Virus record (IMG/VR): IMGVR_UViG_3300022602_004075
Span: 1-64,000 of that record
From: a virus
DNA length: 64,000 nucleotides
Strand: one strand, 5' to 3'
In this document: positions 52,603-62,169 of the stretch, piece by piece
How positions within the stretch are numbered: position 1 is the stretch's first letter
Layout: each line of letters opens with the position of its first letter
Notes under the pieces: model-generated
Databases searched by the model: none
What the model saw: the letters and a program-made list of their open reading frames with translations, nothing else
What the model was told of the DNA's origin: nothing
Translations under genes and position numbers: made by a program

Positions 52603-55595
52603 TAATACGTTCCTATTAGGGTGTTGCCAAGATTAAGTTTTGCGGCTGTTACTGCACTGATAATATCAACGTTGTCTACCGTTGCTGCACTGGTGATAAT
52701 TTCCCATGGTTCTGAATTGATCTGGAAATAGTTACCAAATACCAATGTGTCATCGGCTGGTACTATCAGCACACTGGCAATGTTGGGTACCAAGGTTGTA
52801 TGTAGATATGCGGCCAATTCTGAGAAATAAAATGTGTCACCAAAGTCCCAATTGGCAAGATTAAAGTATGTGTTGATAGCAGCAATCACACGAGTTTTGA
52901 TTTCGTTGTCGGTGATACTGACTGCAGGGTTTTTGACCACTTGGAATCGAGCCTGCAAACTGGGATCAGCTTTGGCACCAAACAGAGGTTTGAATTTGGC
53001 TGAATTGTAAATCAATGTGTCACTGACAGTTTTGTAATTGTCCAAGGTGCTGTAGGCTATTTCCAAACTGCTGGTAGTTGGAGCAACAGGCTCTTTTAAT
53101 GTGCCGGTCAAATCTCTCAACCAATTGGTATAGCTGGTAGCATAATCGGCTGTCAATATATAAAGGTCAATCAGATTGACCGGAACTGGGTCAATTCGAT
53201 TTCGACTTGGACTGTTGTGTTTGTACTGGAAATATAATCCTGCACGTGAAGTAGCTGTTCCTGCAACCTCTGTAAAGAAGTCAGGATTGTCAGGAACTCC
53301 GGTCAACTGTTGAGTAGGACTGCTCACATAAACTTTTGTTTGATCCACATATCCGTCGGCTTCTACCAGCACATTGTAAATCTGGCAAGTCACATCAGTG
53401 GCCAATGGGTTGTTGTTGGTAGCTTGGCTGTTGATCTTTAAAACTTTAACAGTATCGCTGACAGTTGCTCCAATCAAGCTGTCATATACCTTGACTGTTG
53501 GATCAAAGTAAAATTTGGTTTGCGTGGCGCTACCAAACGTGTAGTTGAGTGTGCGATACTGTACATTGTATAAACCGTTGTTGTAGGTAAACTTGATCAA
53601 CCAGGTTGAATTGCTCCCTATGCTGCTTGGAGGAATGTTGACCCAGATTTGATTGGCCTGATCATAGGTCAATCCAAAGTTGGTTTGAGCCACAATCTGA
53701 TTGGCCACGGTGGTCACCAATGTATTGCTGATGTCATTCTTAAAGGTTGGTATGATTGAACTGATCACTTCAGCATTGGCCACAATACGACCAAAGGTCA
53801 CTGCGGTATTACTGGTTGTTCCTGTAACTGTGGCAAAACTGTTGTCGGTAAACTGTACTATGGCACCAACGTCAACATATTTTAACGTGTCTGTGGCACC
53901 GCCAGCTACCGGTTGAGCGGCATTGGCATATACCAGGGTTCCAGTACTGCTGACTGTAGTGTTTGCAGTCTGATTGAAGTAAATGTTGGCATGCGGTGGT
54001 GTGTATCTGTTGTAGTTGGCATAATAGTAATTGCTCATACCAACTGAATTGATAATAGGAATTATTTCGTTGTAGATGGCATTGTACACATCGGTAGTTG
54101 TCAAGAAACTAAAAGTACTTGAACCAATGGTACTGTTGGCAGTCAATATGCCATCATCACCAAAAATGTTGGTACTTGAAAAGGTACCAGTTGGATCCAA
54201 TGTGTCAAGATACAGGCTTACTCCACTGCTGACCCGATTGATAGCTTTGATTTTTTGTATGCTGGTAAATGTGGTCTGTGGAAAGATTTGATAATCTTCC
54301 GCAGTGATCATGCGATTTTGTGTATAATACTGCTGTGGCGCATAGGTTTTGATACTGGCCAAACTCTGGGTTGCGCTGGCATTGGTCACTGTGTATTTCA
54401 AACTGGCAGTGACTGACAATGTTTCTGTTACGCCGCGTGTGTTGACATAACTGAATGCGATCGTGACTGCCGAAATATCATCGGGTGTGATACTGTAGTT
54501 TGTTCCGTTACTGGTACGGAAATAGTATCTGAATGTGCCTTGCGGAATGTTACTGAAACTGCCGTCACCAAACACCAGATTGATTTGATCGTTGTTTCTT
54601 GTGGTCACTTGATATAGATTTTTGTTTGACTGCTGATTGTAAATCACGTTGATACCAGCAATCGCAGGTACCTGTGTCCACTTGGTTTGAATTCGGTTGT
54701 TGACATCCAAGCTGTACAGCCAACCATCGTTGTTGTTGATGTTGTTGGTGTTGACTGGAACATAATTGTTGGGAATAGCATTGGTAACATTGAAGTCTGT
54801 AGACTGCAAACTGCCTTGCTTAAAATACAAGAAGAAGCCGGTGTTGTCACTGCCATTGCCGTTGTTGTCGTTGCGATACAGAACGTTGAACTTGCCAACA
54901 TTAGTTGGATCAGCTTCGTACAGATATGTTTGTCCCAACGAAGTACCACTGACTGCTTCAAAGTTCACACGTTGATTCTGAATGTTGACAGAAAATGGTG
55001 CCACTGGCAACAATGTGGTAATAAGATTGATAGCATACTCATCGGTCTGTACGCCGTTGATTGCTTGACTGTTGCCAGGTTTACCAACAGCCTGCCCGGA
55101 TACCAATGCTGAGTTTAAAATTGTAGTAAACTGTTCTAACCAGTTGTCATTGGTCAAGTCATTCCAATTGATTGTTCGGTTGGCCAGACTGATACCGTTG
55201 CTGTCCAGCAAGTTTTCTGTGGTGGAAATTTTGTCAATTTTGAGTAGACCAGATGCACTGACAGTACGAGTAGGGTTGTAGCTCAACATGCGAGCCAGCT
55301 TTAAGATACTGTCACGACGTTGTGCGGTGTCAATGAAGTTTTCGCGAGCATTTAGATCGGTACGAAAGGCCAAACTCTGCCCCAGGAACGCAATCATGTC
55401 AATCAGTGCCAGATATTCGCTTGACTCTAAGAAATCGTTGAATGTTTCTGGGTAGTATGTCTGCAAATAGTTGATCATACTATTGCGCAGGGTTTCAAAG
55501 TCGTAACTGGTGAAATCAGCGTTTGTAAAGCTCTGGTAAACTTTAGTCCAGTCCTGAGAAACTAATAAATTCGATTGACGTGTGGTTTGTGCCAT
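52602..55595 (-). CDS. gp6: Baseplate wedge protein gp6
   Basis: T4 gp6-like protein (997 aa) that forms the inner ring of the baseplate. N-terminal signatures: DFETLRNSMINYLQTYYPE, FNDFLESSEYLALIDMIAFL and GQSLAFRTDLNARENFIDTA, followed by RRDSILKLARMLSYNP. These are the best-conserved blocks of the family (Baseplate_J-related). It is longer than T4 gp6 (about 660 aa), mostly in the middle. It shares one base with the giant gene and has a late-promoter box 19 bases upstream of its ATG. Confidence 0.9.
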   Translation of the reverse strand: MAQTTRQSNLLVSQDWTKVYQSFTNADFTSYDFETLRNSMINYLQTYYPETFNDFLESSEYLALIDMIAFLGQSLAFRTDLNARENFIDTAQRRDSILKLARMLSYNPTRTVSASGLLKIDKISTTENLLDSNGISLANRTINWNDLTNDNWLEQFTTILNSALVSGQAVGKPGNSQAINGVQTDEYAINLITTLLPVAPFSVNIQNQRVNFEAVSGTSLGQTYLYEADPTNVGKFNVLYRNDNNGNGSDNTGFFLYFKQGSLQSTDFNVTNAIPNNYVPVNTNNINNNDGWLYSLDVNNRIQTKWTQVPAIAGINVIYNQQSNKNLYQVTTRNNDQINLVFGDGSFSNIPQGTFRYYFRTSNGTNYSITPDDISAVTIAFSYVNTRGVTETLSVTASLKYTVTNASATQSLASIKTYAPQQYYTQNRMITAEDYQIFPQTTFTSIQKIKAINRVSSGVSLYLDTLDPTGTFSSTNIFGDDGILTANSTIGSSTFSFLTTTDVYNAIYNEIIPIINSVGMSNYYYANYNRYTPPHANIYFNQTANTTVSSTGTLVYANAAQPVAGGATDTLKYVDVGAIVQFTDNSFATVTGTTSNTAVTFGRIVANAEVISSIIPTFKNDISNTLVTTVANQIVAQTNFGLTYDQANQIWVNIPPSSIGSNSTWLIKFTYNNGLYNVQYRTLNYTFGSATQTKFYFDPTVKVYDSLIGATVSDTVKVLKINSQATNNNPLATDVTCQIYNVLVEADGYVDQTKVYVSSPTQQLTGVPDNPDFFTEVAGTATSRAGLYFQYKHNSPSRNRIDPVPVNLIDLYILTADYATSYTNWLRDLTGTLKEPVAPTTSSLEIAYSTLDNYKTVSDTLIYNSAKFKPLFGAKADPSLQARFQVVKNPAVSITDNEIKTRVIAAINTYFNLANWDFGDTFYFSELAAYLHTTLVPNIASVLIVPADDTLVFGNYFQINSEPWEIITSAATVDNVDIISAVTAAKLNLGNTLIGTY

Positions 55596-55614
55596 ATTTT
55601 TTACCTATATTCAA

Positions 55615-55622
55615 TATTTATC
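55615..55622 (-). promoter_or_regulatory. T4-like late promoter box GATAAATA
   Basis: Minus-strand GATAAATA in the 51-base gap between gp25 and gp6, 19 bases before the gp6 ATG. Same sequence as the boxes at 33955 and 35950. It would give the gp6-giant-fibre part of the operon its own late start. Confidence 0.65.
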
Positions 55623-55646
55623 AGGTTAAATTATATGGTCAGTTAA

Positions 55647-56033
55647 TTATTGTGTGGTGCCGGTAGTGAGTGTTTGATTGTTGCGATTGAAATTCATCAA
55701 CATGGTATTTGTTTGATTTGTCGGCACATAAGTCAGTGCTATTGCAATTTGTAGCCCGGTGTCCTGTTGATTTACCGTGACATTGTCTACTCGTAGACGC
55801 GGATCGTACCCAATTATGCGTTTGATATCTTGTGTGATAATTTCTTGCGTGGTTTCATTCAGTGGCTCAAACAACTGATCCCAAATTATAGTGCCAAAAG
55901 TGGGTTGCATCAGCTTGGAACCTTTGCGAATATTAAAGTAGTTGGTTAAATCTTGCTGAGCCAATGCAAAATCCGTAAGGGTATACTTTTTTAAACTTTG
56001 TAAGGTACTGAATCCGCGATAGGTTATGGTCAT
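55647..56033 (-). CDS. gp25: Baseplate wedge protein gp25
   Basis: T4 gp25 / GPW-type wedge protein of 128 aa, full length for the family. It contains DFALAQQDLTNYFNIRKGSK, the conserved PTFGTIIWDQLFEPLN segment, and VNQQDTGLQIAIALTYVP. It sits directly upstream of gp6, its physical partner in the wedge, as in many contractile-tail phages. Preceded by AATAAATA. Confidence 0.93.
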   Translation of the reverse strand: MTITYRGFSTLQSLKKYTLTDFALAQQDLTNYFNIRKGSKLMQPTFGTIIWDQLFEPLNETTQEIITQDIKRIIGYDPRLRVDNVTVNQQDTGLQIAIALTYVPTNQTNTMLMNFNRNNQTLTTGTTQ

Positions 56034-56039
56034 AATTAG

Positions 56040-56047
56040 TATTTATT
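56040..56047 (-). promoter_or_regulatory. Late promoter box AATAAATA (weaker)
   Basis: Minus-strand AATAAATA only 6 bases before the gp25 ATG at 56033. If used as a T4-type late promoter, the RNA would start at about the ATG, giving a nearly leaderless transcript. It also overlaps the stop region of the upstream gene, so chance is possible. Confidence 0.35.
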
Positions 56048-56708
56048 GGCTTAAAACCGTGATGGCGTAACGACCACTGTTGAATGCTTCTGCTCCAGAT
56101 CCGACGTTGTTGTAGCGCCAGGCCCATGCTCCAGTGCCCTTGTCATTGTCAACTGTGGGCTTTGATCCTACTCCCAATGTCCAGCCCACATAGATCATTC
56201 CAGCAATGACATCAGCTGAATCATCACCGACTATGGCACCTATTTGCACACTGGTCAAATAGATATCAACTATGCGTTGATAGGCCAAGTGTTCCTGCGC
56301 CACCGCAGTGGTTAAAAAACTGTTCAAACTGGTTATGTTGTAGAAATAATTTTGATATCCGTTGACTGTGCCGTTGTTGAAATAAATGGGTGTCCAACAG
56401 TTTCTATAGTTCACACAATCTGTTCCGTAATGCTTATTAGATCCTGGAGCCAACAAGCCGTAGGCTTCCAATATCACAGAAGAAAATTGATATCTGCCCA
56501 ATTGGTTATTGGCACCAATTTTGCTGTAATCCCACGTGCTGAGATCATATGCAATTTGACTTTGTAAATTGCGTATTTCTACGGTGGACAATGCACCTAT
56601 GTTGGCCCAGGTCGGCGGACTCAGTGGAGCATCTGCTCGGCCCAGCCAACTGATCGGCAAAGGATTTGCTATTGATACTCCCAAGGCGGATTTGATTCCA
56701 CTATCCAT
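56043..56708 (-). CDS. Hub-associated protein, possible peptidoglycan-active (221 aa)
   Basis: Contains NNQLGRYQFSSVILEAYG, whose GRYQF resembles the GKYQF-type motif of lytic transglycosylases, and a C-terminal GAWAWRYNNVGSGAEAFNSGRYAI. Since the gp5-like protein next to it has no visible lysozyme domain, a separate cell-wall enzyme here would be logical. The catalytic Glu was not identified, so this remains a suggestion. It lies between gp5 and gp25, 9 bases from each. Confidence 0.5.
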   Translation of the reverse strand: MDSGIKSALGVSIANPLPISWLGRADAPLSPPTWANIGALSTVEIRNLQSQIAYDLSTWDYSKIGANNQLGRYQFSSVILEAYGLLAPGSNKHYGTDCVNYRNCWTPIYFNNGTVNGYQNYFYNITSLNSFLTTAVAQEHLAYQRIVDIYLTSVQIGAIVGDDSADVIAGMIYVGWTLGVGSKPTVDNDKGTGAWAWRYNNVGSGAEAFNSGRYAITVLSQ

Positions 56709-56717
56709 ATTGTTCCG

Positions 56718-58211
56718 TTAGAAAAGTTTACTTGCTGCACCGGCTCCAATGCTGGTTGCTGCTCCAACCAATGAAGCTCCAGCACCTGCTGTGACTGCTG
56801 CTGGCCGTTTGTTGGTGCCTGGGTCAAACCAAGGCTCATGTGCAGGAACCTTGGAGCAGATACTTTGTACTGCACCTGGTTGTAATACCCAGCTGGTACC
56901 AGCCCAGGTAACATCTGGCAATGAACTTCCCAGTTTGGGCAGTACCGGGGTTGGTGGACTGGGCAATGCACCATTCAGCGTCAACAATCCTGCGCTGTCA
57001 ATGGCCACCACACCAATTCCACTCAGTTTGAGTGCGCCACCGGCCGCCACGGAGGCCGCGCCTATTGCCGACAGTTTTAACAGACCGTCGGATGCAACTG
57101 TGGTAGAAATTACACTCTGTATTGATACTGAAGTCAGTGCCGATATGCTGACTCCCATTTGACCGTTAATAGCAACTGATCCGCCACTGTCAATTACCAC
57201 TGCACTATCGCTGTACAGGTTCATTGGACCTTTGCTACGCATGTTGATACCGGCTGCACCAAACACATTGATACTGCCGTCGTCGCTGAATTCCATCCAT
57301 TGATTACCGGTACTGCTGGCAATATACAAGACTTTTTCTGTGTCGTTCATCAAGATCTGATGTCCGCCAGCGGTACGGAACCTCATTAATTGATCTGTAC
57401 CGTTGGCGTCACCGTCGTCCATGACAAACTGGTGTCCACCTTTGCGGGCTATCACTGCTTGTGCAGGATTATCACCCAGTGCCTTGCCAGTTACCTGTGG
57501 GGTGGTAGTGGCACTACGACCCGGCGTACTGATACCGTACACATTGCTGGGACTTTCGCGTAGACTACTGGAACTGATGGCTCCTCTGATGGGATCTCGA
57601 TCCAAACCTTGCGCTATCAATTGCATGGACTGGAATTCGTGTGGAAATCTTGACGTGTTGGGAATACCATCGGGTGCAAAATATTCACCATTTCCAGAAT
57701 CTGCTTCCACGGCTGGCAAACTTTGGTCACTGGTCTGATACTGTGCAATGTCAGGTCCCACCAATGAGTTTGATGCCCCGCCCACGTTGCGACCCAATCC
57801 AGGCACCATGTGATGGCTGGCTGTGTCGTAGATACAACCGATCCAGTATCCGCGATCTCTGTCACCGGCAGCAAATATTACTAAAACTTTGTTTCCTACA
57901 TCGGGTGGTACAAACCAAAAGCCATAGCTTTGACCAGTGGACATGGGACTGTTGGGACTTTCCAATTGGCTGTCTGATCCAAATGTTTGTCCAAAGAACG
58001 GACTGCAATAACTGACTTTGACTTGATTGTCTGGATCATTTTGTAATCCTCCCCAATCTGGAATATAAACTTTAAGTTGCCCACTGCGAGTACCGTCCAC
58101 GTGACTGATTACCACTGCTTCATACGGACCAACGTCAACGGTATAACCGCCTTTGCTGGAAGCTGTTGCGCTGGAAGAGGCTTTGCTGGATTGTATGCTA
58201 CTGGTTGCCAT
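56718..58211 (-). CDS. gp5: Baseplate hub/spike protein gp5-like (497 aa)
   Basis: The central tail spike that pierces the outer membrane. Residues about 25-145 are the OB-fold of gp5/VgrG proteins (YEAVVISHVDGTRSGQLKVY, FWFVPPDVGNKVLVIFAAGD, RGYWIGCIYD). GGHQFVMDDGD and GGHQILMNDTEK follow, then a repetitive beta segment (about 320-420: INMRSKGPMNLYSDS, VAINGQMGVSISALTS) forming the triangular needle. The T4 lysozyme domain is absent, as in cyanophage gp5. The C-terminus (DVTWAGTSWVLQPG, then APAHEPW-like HEPWFDPGTNKRP) is less typical. Confidence 0.85.
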   Translation of the reverse strand: MATSSIQSSKASSSATASSKGGYTVDVGPYEAVVISHVDGTRSGQLKVYIPDWGGLQNDPDNQVKVSYCSPFFGQTFGSDSQLESPNSPMSTGQSYGFWFVPPDVGNKVLVIFAAGDRDRGYWIGCIYDTASHHMVPGLGRNVGGASNSLVGPDIAQYQTSDQSLPAVEADSGNGEYFAPDGIPNTSRFPHEFQSMQLIAQGLDRDPIRGAISSSSLRESPSNVYGISTPGRSATTTPQVTGKALGDNPAQAVIARKGGHQFVMDDGDANGTDQLMRFRTAGGHQILMNDTEKVLYIASSTGNQWMEFSDDGSINVFGAAGINMRSKGPMNLYSDSAVVIDSGGSVAINGQMGVSISALTSVSIQSVISTTVASDGLLKLSAIGAASVAAGGALKLSGIGVVAIDSAGLLTLNGALPSPPTPVLPKLGSSLPDVTWAGTSWVLQPGAVQSICSKVPAHEPWFDPGTNKRPAAVTAGAGASLVGAATSIGAGAASKLF

Positions 58212-58226
58212 TGTTGATTTCCATTA

Positions 58227-60734
58227 TTAATCTCTGCTGTAATTCACTATTGTTTCGCCAGCGCCAAGACCAGCTGCTGGAGCAACTTCTGACTTTGCTG
58301 TACTGTTTGAACTGTTGCTGTTGGGAACCACAGTGGCATTGGTGCCGTTTCCATTGCCCTGGCTGGTACTGACGCTGTCAGATCTACTGCTGTCGCTACT
58401 GCTTTTGCTGGCAGAAGTATATGCGTCGTGAATATGTCTGGTCATACTCAACACCTGTAAAAACTTTCCATTTTCAAAGGTATTTTTAATAGTGTTGATC
58501 AAGTATTGTCCGCTGAATAGGCTGGTAACTGAACCTGGATTGGGAAACACCAAGCCAGTTCCGGTCCAATCGGTATCGTTGTCTATGGGAGTATTGATGG
58601 TGACTGTGGCCACCAATTGACCTTTGTCCATTCTAATCGAGCCCCATTTTTGATAAAAGTCAAATTGATTTAGATTGGTATTGTTGTAGTCAGATCCTGT
58701 GTTTACCGGGCTTGGTGTGTATAACCAATCGTCCTGTTTGATCAGGCTTGGATCACCAACAATCGTCAGTTCCAATTCCAACATGTCTCCGCCGGGTCTG
58801 CTGTACAAACTGCTGAGTACATCGGCTGCAACTTGACTACCAGGATTGTTGATAATTCCAAAGCCCACGTTGTTTTGTGCATTGTTCACTGTGGCTGCAA
58901 TACGCAACGGCGTGGGATTAAGTATTGATCCAAACTGTGGTATAGCAGTGGCTGCCAAGAACTGCGGAGTCAACACTACCACTGGTGCACCGGCCAACGC
59001 AGTATCAACACCGGTACTGCTGCTGACATTGGTAGAAGGTTTTTGATTGGTGTACGTGGCCACCGGCAAATACCAAGTGGTATCAAAGTTTATTTTTAGA
59101 TCTACTATGTCTATATTTTTTCCTGTATAGATATAGTTGTAAACTTTGACTGTGTTGGGTCTGGTATCGTTTAAAAATGATGTGGCCGGATGAACATTGT
59201 TTTGTACAGTATACTGATGCACACCAAAATAATAACTCTTGGCATATTCATGTTTGATGTTGTCGTATACACCATCTTGCAAATTGCCCGATGCATCTGC
59301 GCCAGAATATCTTGTACGTGCAACTGTTTTAAAAGTCTTAAACGGCCCAGTGAGATTTTGCTGAGCCTGTTGATTGGTTGCTGTTTGAGCTTCTGTTAAT
59401 CCTTGCTGATTTACTCCCAGCTGATTTTGCAAATATCCTGACTGTGTCATTACCTTGTTGATAACTTCGGTAATTTTTGTTCCGGCCGGAATAGAAAATC
59501 CAGATTTGGTCAAATCAATGCTGCCGTCGCTTTGCGGATTGGCCTGTAGTATGTTCAGCTGTTTACTGTAAACTATCTGAGTCTGTGCAATGGTTGGATC
59601 AAATTCAAATGTGTACACGCTGGCATATTGGCGATCGCCGTGATTTACAGAGTCTTGATAAAATTTATTCAGTTGCGAAGTGAAGCTGGTGGGTTTGTTG
59701 GGATCAAAGAATTCTGCCACTGTGCCGGCCGTGACCGTAAAGTTCTTGGGTGTGGTATCTTGATTGATACCTGGCAAGTGTGGTTGGCTAAATGTTGGAG
59801 AAAAGCTCAACACATATTCAGCTCCCTTGGTAGTGACATCAACTTTGACTTCAGTTAGAATGATAGGAAAGCGTTTTCTATATATGGCTGTTTGTGATGT
59901 TGGGATCGGATTGCCAGCATCATCGTATCCGGTAAAATCCAGTTGCAACATAAACGGTTGCTGTGTCCAATTCACGTACTGATTGCTGTTGAAACTGTTT
60001 TTTATCAAGGTATCAATAAAAGTAACACCGTAGGGTTCCAGTATGGTCACTTTACCGTCGGTCAGGTTGGTACTTTTATTGGTAGTCATGAGTCCAATCA
60101 CTGTGTCAAATTCTACTTTTTGTATTTGATAGTTTAGTCCCAACGATCCTGCCAAACGACGATTGGGATATAAACCAGAATCTTCAGCTACCACATAGCT
60201 GGTTGGTCCCATGGGTGTACTGAGTCCGGGGCCCACATCTGTGGCATTGGCAAATATGTTGTTGTAGTCAGCAATGCCCACCAACCAAAGGCTCCATGCA
60301 TAGGTGTAGGAGGCAAATTGATGCAGTGGGTTGGGTATTGGCTGTGTGGCTGGTTCTGCTTGTATAGTTGCAGCCGGTGGTGCAGTTACCGCATTGCCGG
60401 TGCCGCTCGAGTTGTTGTTATTGTTGGCGCCGGTACTGCCGCCGTCTCCGCCAGTGCCATTGCTGCCACCAGTGGATCCATTGCTGTCGTTTGAACTGCC
60501 ACTGCTGGATCCTGTGGTATCTGTGGGTGACGTGTTGGACTCGCTGGCCGGTGTTTCTGTTGAAGAAACCAATTGTTCGCTGTCGGACCCAAAATTTGTA
60601 TAAGTGTTGGTTGTACCGTCTGAATTTGTTACCGTGGTGGTTCCGTCGCCATTTCTGACTATGGTTGTAGAGGAAGTGTTGGTTGTGCTGACCACATCTG
60701 GGCCAGGACTAATTGTTACGGTAGCTTCTGTCAT
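58227..60734 (-). CDS. Putative baseplate hub protein (835 aa)
   Basis: The N-terminal about 125 residues are a low-complexity Ser/Thr/Gly/Asn region. A globular part follows (SYTYAWSLWLVGIADYNNI, GLNYQIQKVEFDTVIGL, FMLQLDFTGYDDAGNPI). The C-terminal third has GDMLELELTIVGDPSLIKQ and GQYLINTIKNTFENGKF, resembling hub proteins of the gp27/late-control-D kind that bind the tail tube above gp5. It lies next to gp5 as a hub protein should. Identity with gp27 is inferred, not proven. Confidence 0.55.
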   Translation of the reverse strand: MTEATVTISPGPDVVSTTNTSSTTIVRNGDGTTTVTNSDGTTNTYTNFGSDSEQLVSSTETPASESNTSPTDTTGSSSGSSNDSNGSTGGSNGTGGDGGSTGANNNNNSSGTGNAVTAPPAATIQAEPATQPIPNPLHQFASYTYAWSLWLVGIADYNNIFANATDVGPGLSTPMGPTSYVVAEDSGLYPNRRLAGSLGLNYQIQKVEFDTVIGLMTTNKSTNLTDGKVTILEPYGVTFIDTLIKNSFNSNQYVNWTQQPFMLQLDFTGYDDAGNPIPTSQTAIYRKRFPIILTEVKVDVTTKGAEYVLSFSPTFSQPHLPGINQDTTPKNFTVTAGTVAEFFDPNKPTSFTSQLNKFYQDSVNHGDRQYASVYTFEFDPTIAQTQIVYSKQLNILQANPQSDGSIDLTKSGFSIPAGTKITEVINKVMTQSGYLQNQLGVNQQGLTEAQTATNQQAQQNLTGPFKTFKTVARTRYSGADASGNLQDGVYDNIKHEYAKSYYFGVHQYTVQNNVHPATSFLNDTRPNTVKVYNYIYTGKNIDIVDLKINFDTTWYLPVATYTNQKPSTNVSSSTGVDTALAGAPVVVLTPQFLAATAIPQFGSILNPTPLRIAATVNNAQNNVGFGIINNPGSQVAADVLSSLYSRPGGDMLELELTIVGDPSLIKQDDWLYTPSPVNTGSDYNNTNLNQFDFYQKWGSIRMDKGQLVATVTINTPIDNDTDWTGTGLVFPNPGSVTSLFSGQYLINTIKNTFENGKFLQVLSMTRHIHDAYTSASKSSSDSSRSDSVSTSQGNGNGTNATVVPNSNSSNSTAKSEVAPAAGLGAGETIVNYSRD

Positions 60735-60738
60735 TGTT

Positions 60739-61041
60739 TTATAAACCTAGTGCTGTACTTACCACTTGCAAAGTTGGCACATAGATGATTGTGGGTGCTA
60801 CAAAATTATATACTGGATCCAACAGCACGTCTGGATTGCGTACAGCAAATACCCACCACAGGTTGCTGTCTTTATACATGTCGTAGGCCAACAAATCGGG
60901 TCTTAGATTATAAGGCGGATCAATTTGATACAGAGCGTCGGTCACGTCGGCTGGAATGGTTTTGCCTATCCATACATCAAGGAACTGTCCCCAATTGGGA
61001 GTACCATAATACGGACTGGTGGTAGAGTATGTTGCTGACAT
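60739..61041 (-). CDS. gp53: Baseplate wedge protein gp53-like
   Basis: A 100-residue protein with YQIDPPYNLRPDLLAYDMYK, then NLWWVFAVRNPDVLLDPVYN and APTIIYVP. This Y-x-x-R-P-D-x-x-(A/S)-Y-x-x-Y-x-x-x-x-x-WW pattern is the core of the gp53 wedge family. It is shorter than T4 gp53 (196 aa), lacking the C-terminal half, as in many aquatic relatives. It overlaps the upstream gene by one base and precedes the putative hub gene by 4 bases. Confidence 0.85.
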   Translation of the reverse strand: MSATYSTTSPYYGTPNWGQFLDVWIGKTIPADVTDALYQIDPPYNLRPDLLAYDMYKDSNLWWVFAVRNPDVLLDPVYNFVAPTIIYVPTLQVVSTALGL

Positions 61042-62045
61042 TATAAGAATCCTCCAGTGCCGGGTTTGCCACCATATGCCGGTTGTGTTGTTGCACCAAA
61101 CGAGCTGGCTTTTCCGCCAGTGCCCTGTGCATTGATCAATGCGCCACGAGCAAAATCGTTGAGACTAAATCCTTGACTCTGTGCCAAGCGACTGTAAACA
61201 GGTTGTAAGGTCACCGATATGGTACTGTGTGTTGGCAAACGAGTACTGTTCAATACCGGATTGGTCAACGTTGGATTGTAGGCAATACCTGGTTCAGGAA
61301 TGTTTATGTAGTCAACTGAGTCTGGCATGACATGACTAAAACTTGTTACCACACAAGGCACATTGGGCAGGTAGTATTCGCCGTAGCCGTTTAAAAATAC
61401 CATTGGTGGCGGATTGCCGGCAAAACTGTCGTTGCCAAAAAACATTTTGGTCACTGACCTAAAGAAGTAGATAGCGGCCAACAAGTATTGACCTTCGTTG
61501 ATGTTCTGTACTGTGAATTCAGCATTGATGGTTATGGCCGACACTTCACTGTTGTTGTAAAAGTAATTTGCATAGTTGTTGTGTGTCAACTTTTGTGGTT
61601 CGTAATTGGCCAAATGTTGCACAGTCACTGACGGAGTGTACGGGAAAATCACACCAACACGTTGCTGACTGCCTGATCCGCCAAATCCGCCAAACAAGTT
61701 GTTGACTCCTTGAACCACGGCTGACGTCACATTGTTGGCCACTTCGGTTCTCAGTGGACTCAATAGATTGTTGCTGGGATCATTGTAAAAATAATTGCTG
61801 CCCGGAGCCAAAGTAACACGCACACGCCAATCATAGCTGGCCTGCGGGTAGTTCACCACCAAGCTGGGTCCTTGGGTGTTGTTGGAATAGGCAAACATAC
61901 TGGAAACGTTTTGTCTATTCATGAAAGGATTAAACCCAACACCGCCACTGAGTGTTCCGCCAATGGCCGAGCCAATCTGAGCACCCAGACTCGAGTTTTG
62001 ATTTGTTCCTGTTGTTTGCAACGGTTGGTTAGGCAATACTGGCAT
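61041..62045 (-). CDS. Baseplate tail-tube protein, gp48/gp54-like (334 aa)
   Basis: I use the ATG at 62045 (MPVLPNQPLQTTG), which follows a late-promoter box by 20 bases, rather than the in-frame ATG at 62108 upstream of that box. A Gly-rich N-terminus leads to YDWRVRVTLAPGSNYFYND. The C-terminal half (FLNGYGEYYLPNVPCVVTSF, then MPDSVDYINIP, then LPTHSTISVTLQPV) follows the same order of features as T4 gp48, the tail-tube cap on the baseplate (GPCQIQSIRF, then LPSTFTLEITM). The final 45 residues are flexible. Confidence 0.55.
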   Translation of the reverse strand: MPVLPNQPLQTTGTNQNSSLGAQIGSAIGGTLSGGVGFNPFMNRQNVSSMFAYSNNTQGPSLVVNYPQASYDWRVRVTLAPGSNYFYNDPSNNLLSPLRTEVANNVTSAVVQGVNNLFGGFGGSGSQQRVGVIFPYTPSVTVQHLANYEPQKLTHNNYANYFYNNSEVSAITINAEFTVQNINEGQYLLAAIYFFRSVTKMFFGNDSFAGNPPPMVFLNGYGEYYLPNVPCVVTSFSHVMPDSVDYINIPEPGIAYNPTLTNPVLNSTRLPTHSTISVTLQPVYSRLAQSQGFSLNDFARGALINAQGTGGKASSFGATTQPAYGGKPGTGGFL

Positions 62046-62064
62046 AGTGTTTCCGGTTATACTG

Positions 62065-62072
62065 TATTTATT
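62065..62072 (-). promoter_or_regulatory. Late promoter box AATAAATA for structural operon
   Basis: Minus-strand AATAAATA located 20 bases before the chosen ATG at 62045. It heads the whole leftward virion operon. The next 40 bases upstream separate it from the oppositely oriented sigma70-like promoter of gp55, so both classes fire outward from one 125-base region. Confidence 0.55.
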
Positions 62073-62115
62073 AAAGTCATTAACGGCTAAGATAATGTTT
62101 GATTTCAAAAATAGG

Positions 62116-62145
62116 TTGACATAGAGATGATAATTATGTTAGTAT
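62116..62145 (+). promoter_or_regulatory. Sigma70-like promoter of the gp55 gene
   Basis: TTGACA (62116-62121, perfect -35) is followed after 18 bases by TAGTAT (62140-62145, 4 of 6), with a TGn extension (TGTTAGTAT). It would start transcription near 62152, about 18 bases before the ATG at 62170, so the late sigma factor gene is itself read from an early-type promoter. An AAAGGA ribosome binding site lies between. Confidence 0.65.
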
Positions 62146-62169
62146 GTGCTAACTTTAAAGGAACTAAGG

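Noticed and set aside
62046-62108. Upstream ATG (62108) for the gp48-like gene
   Set aside because: It lies before the late box, so the extra 21 residues would not be in a late transcript.
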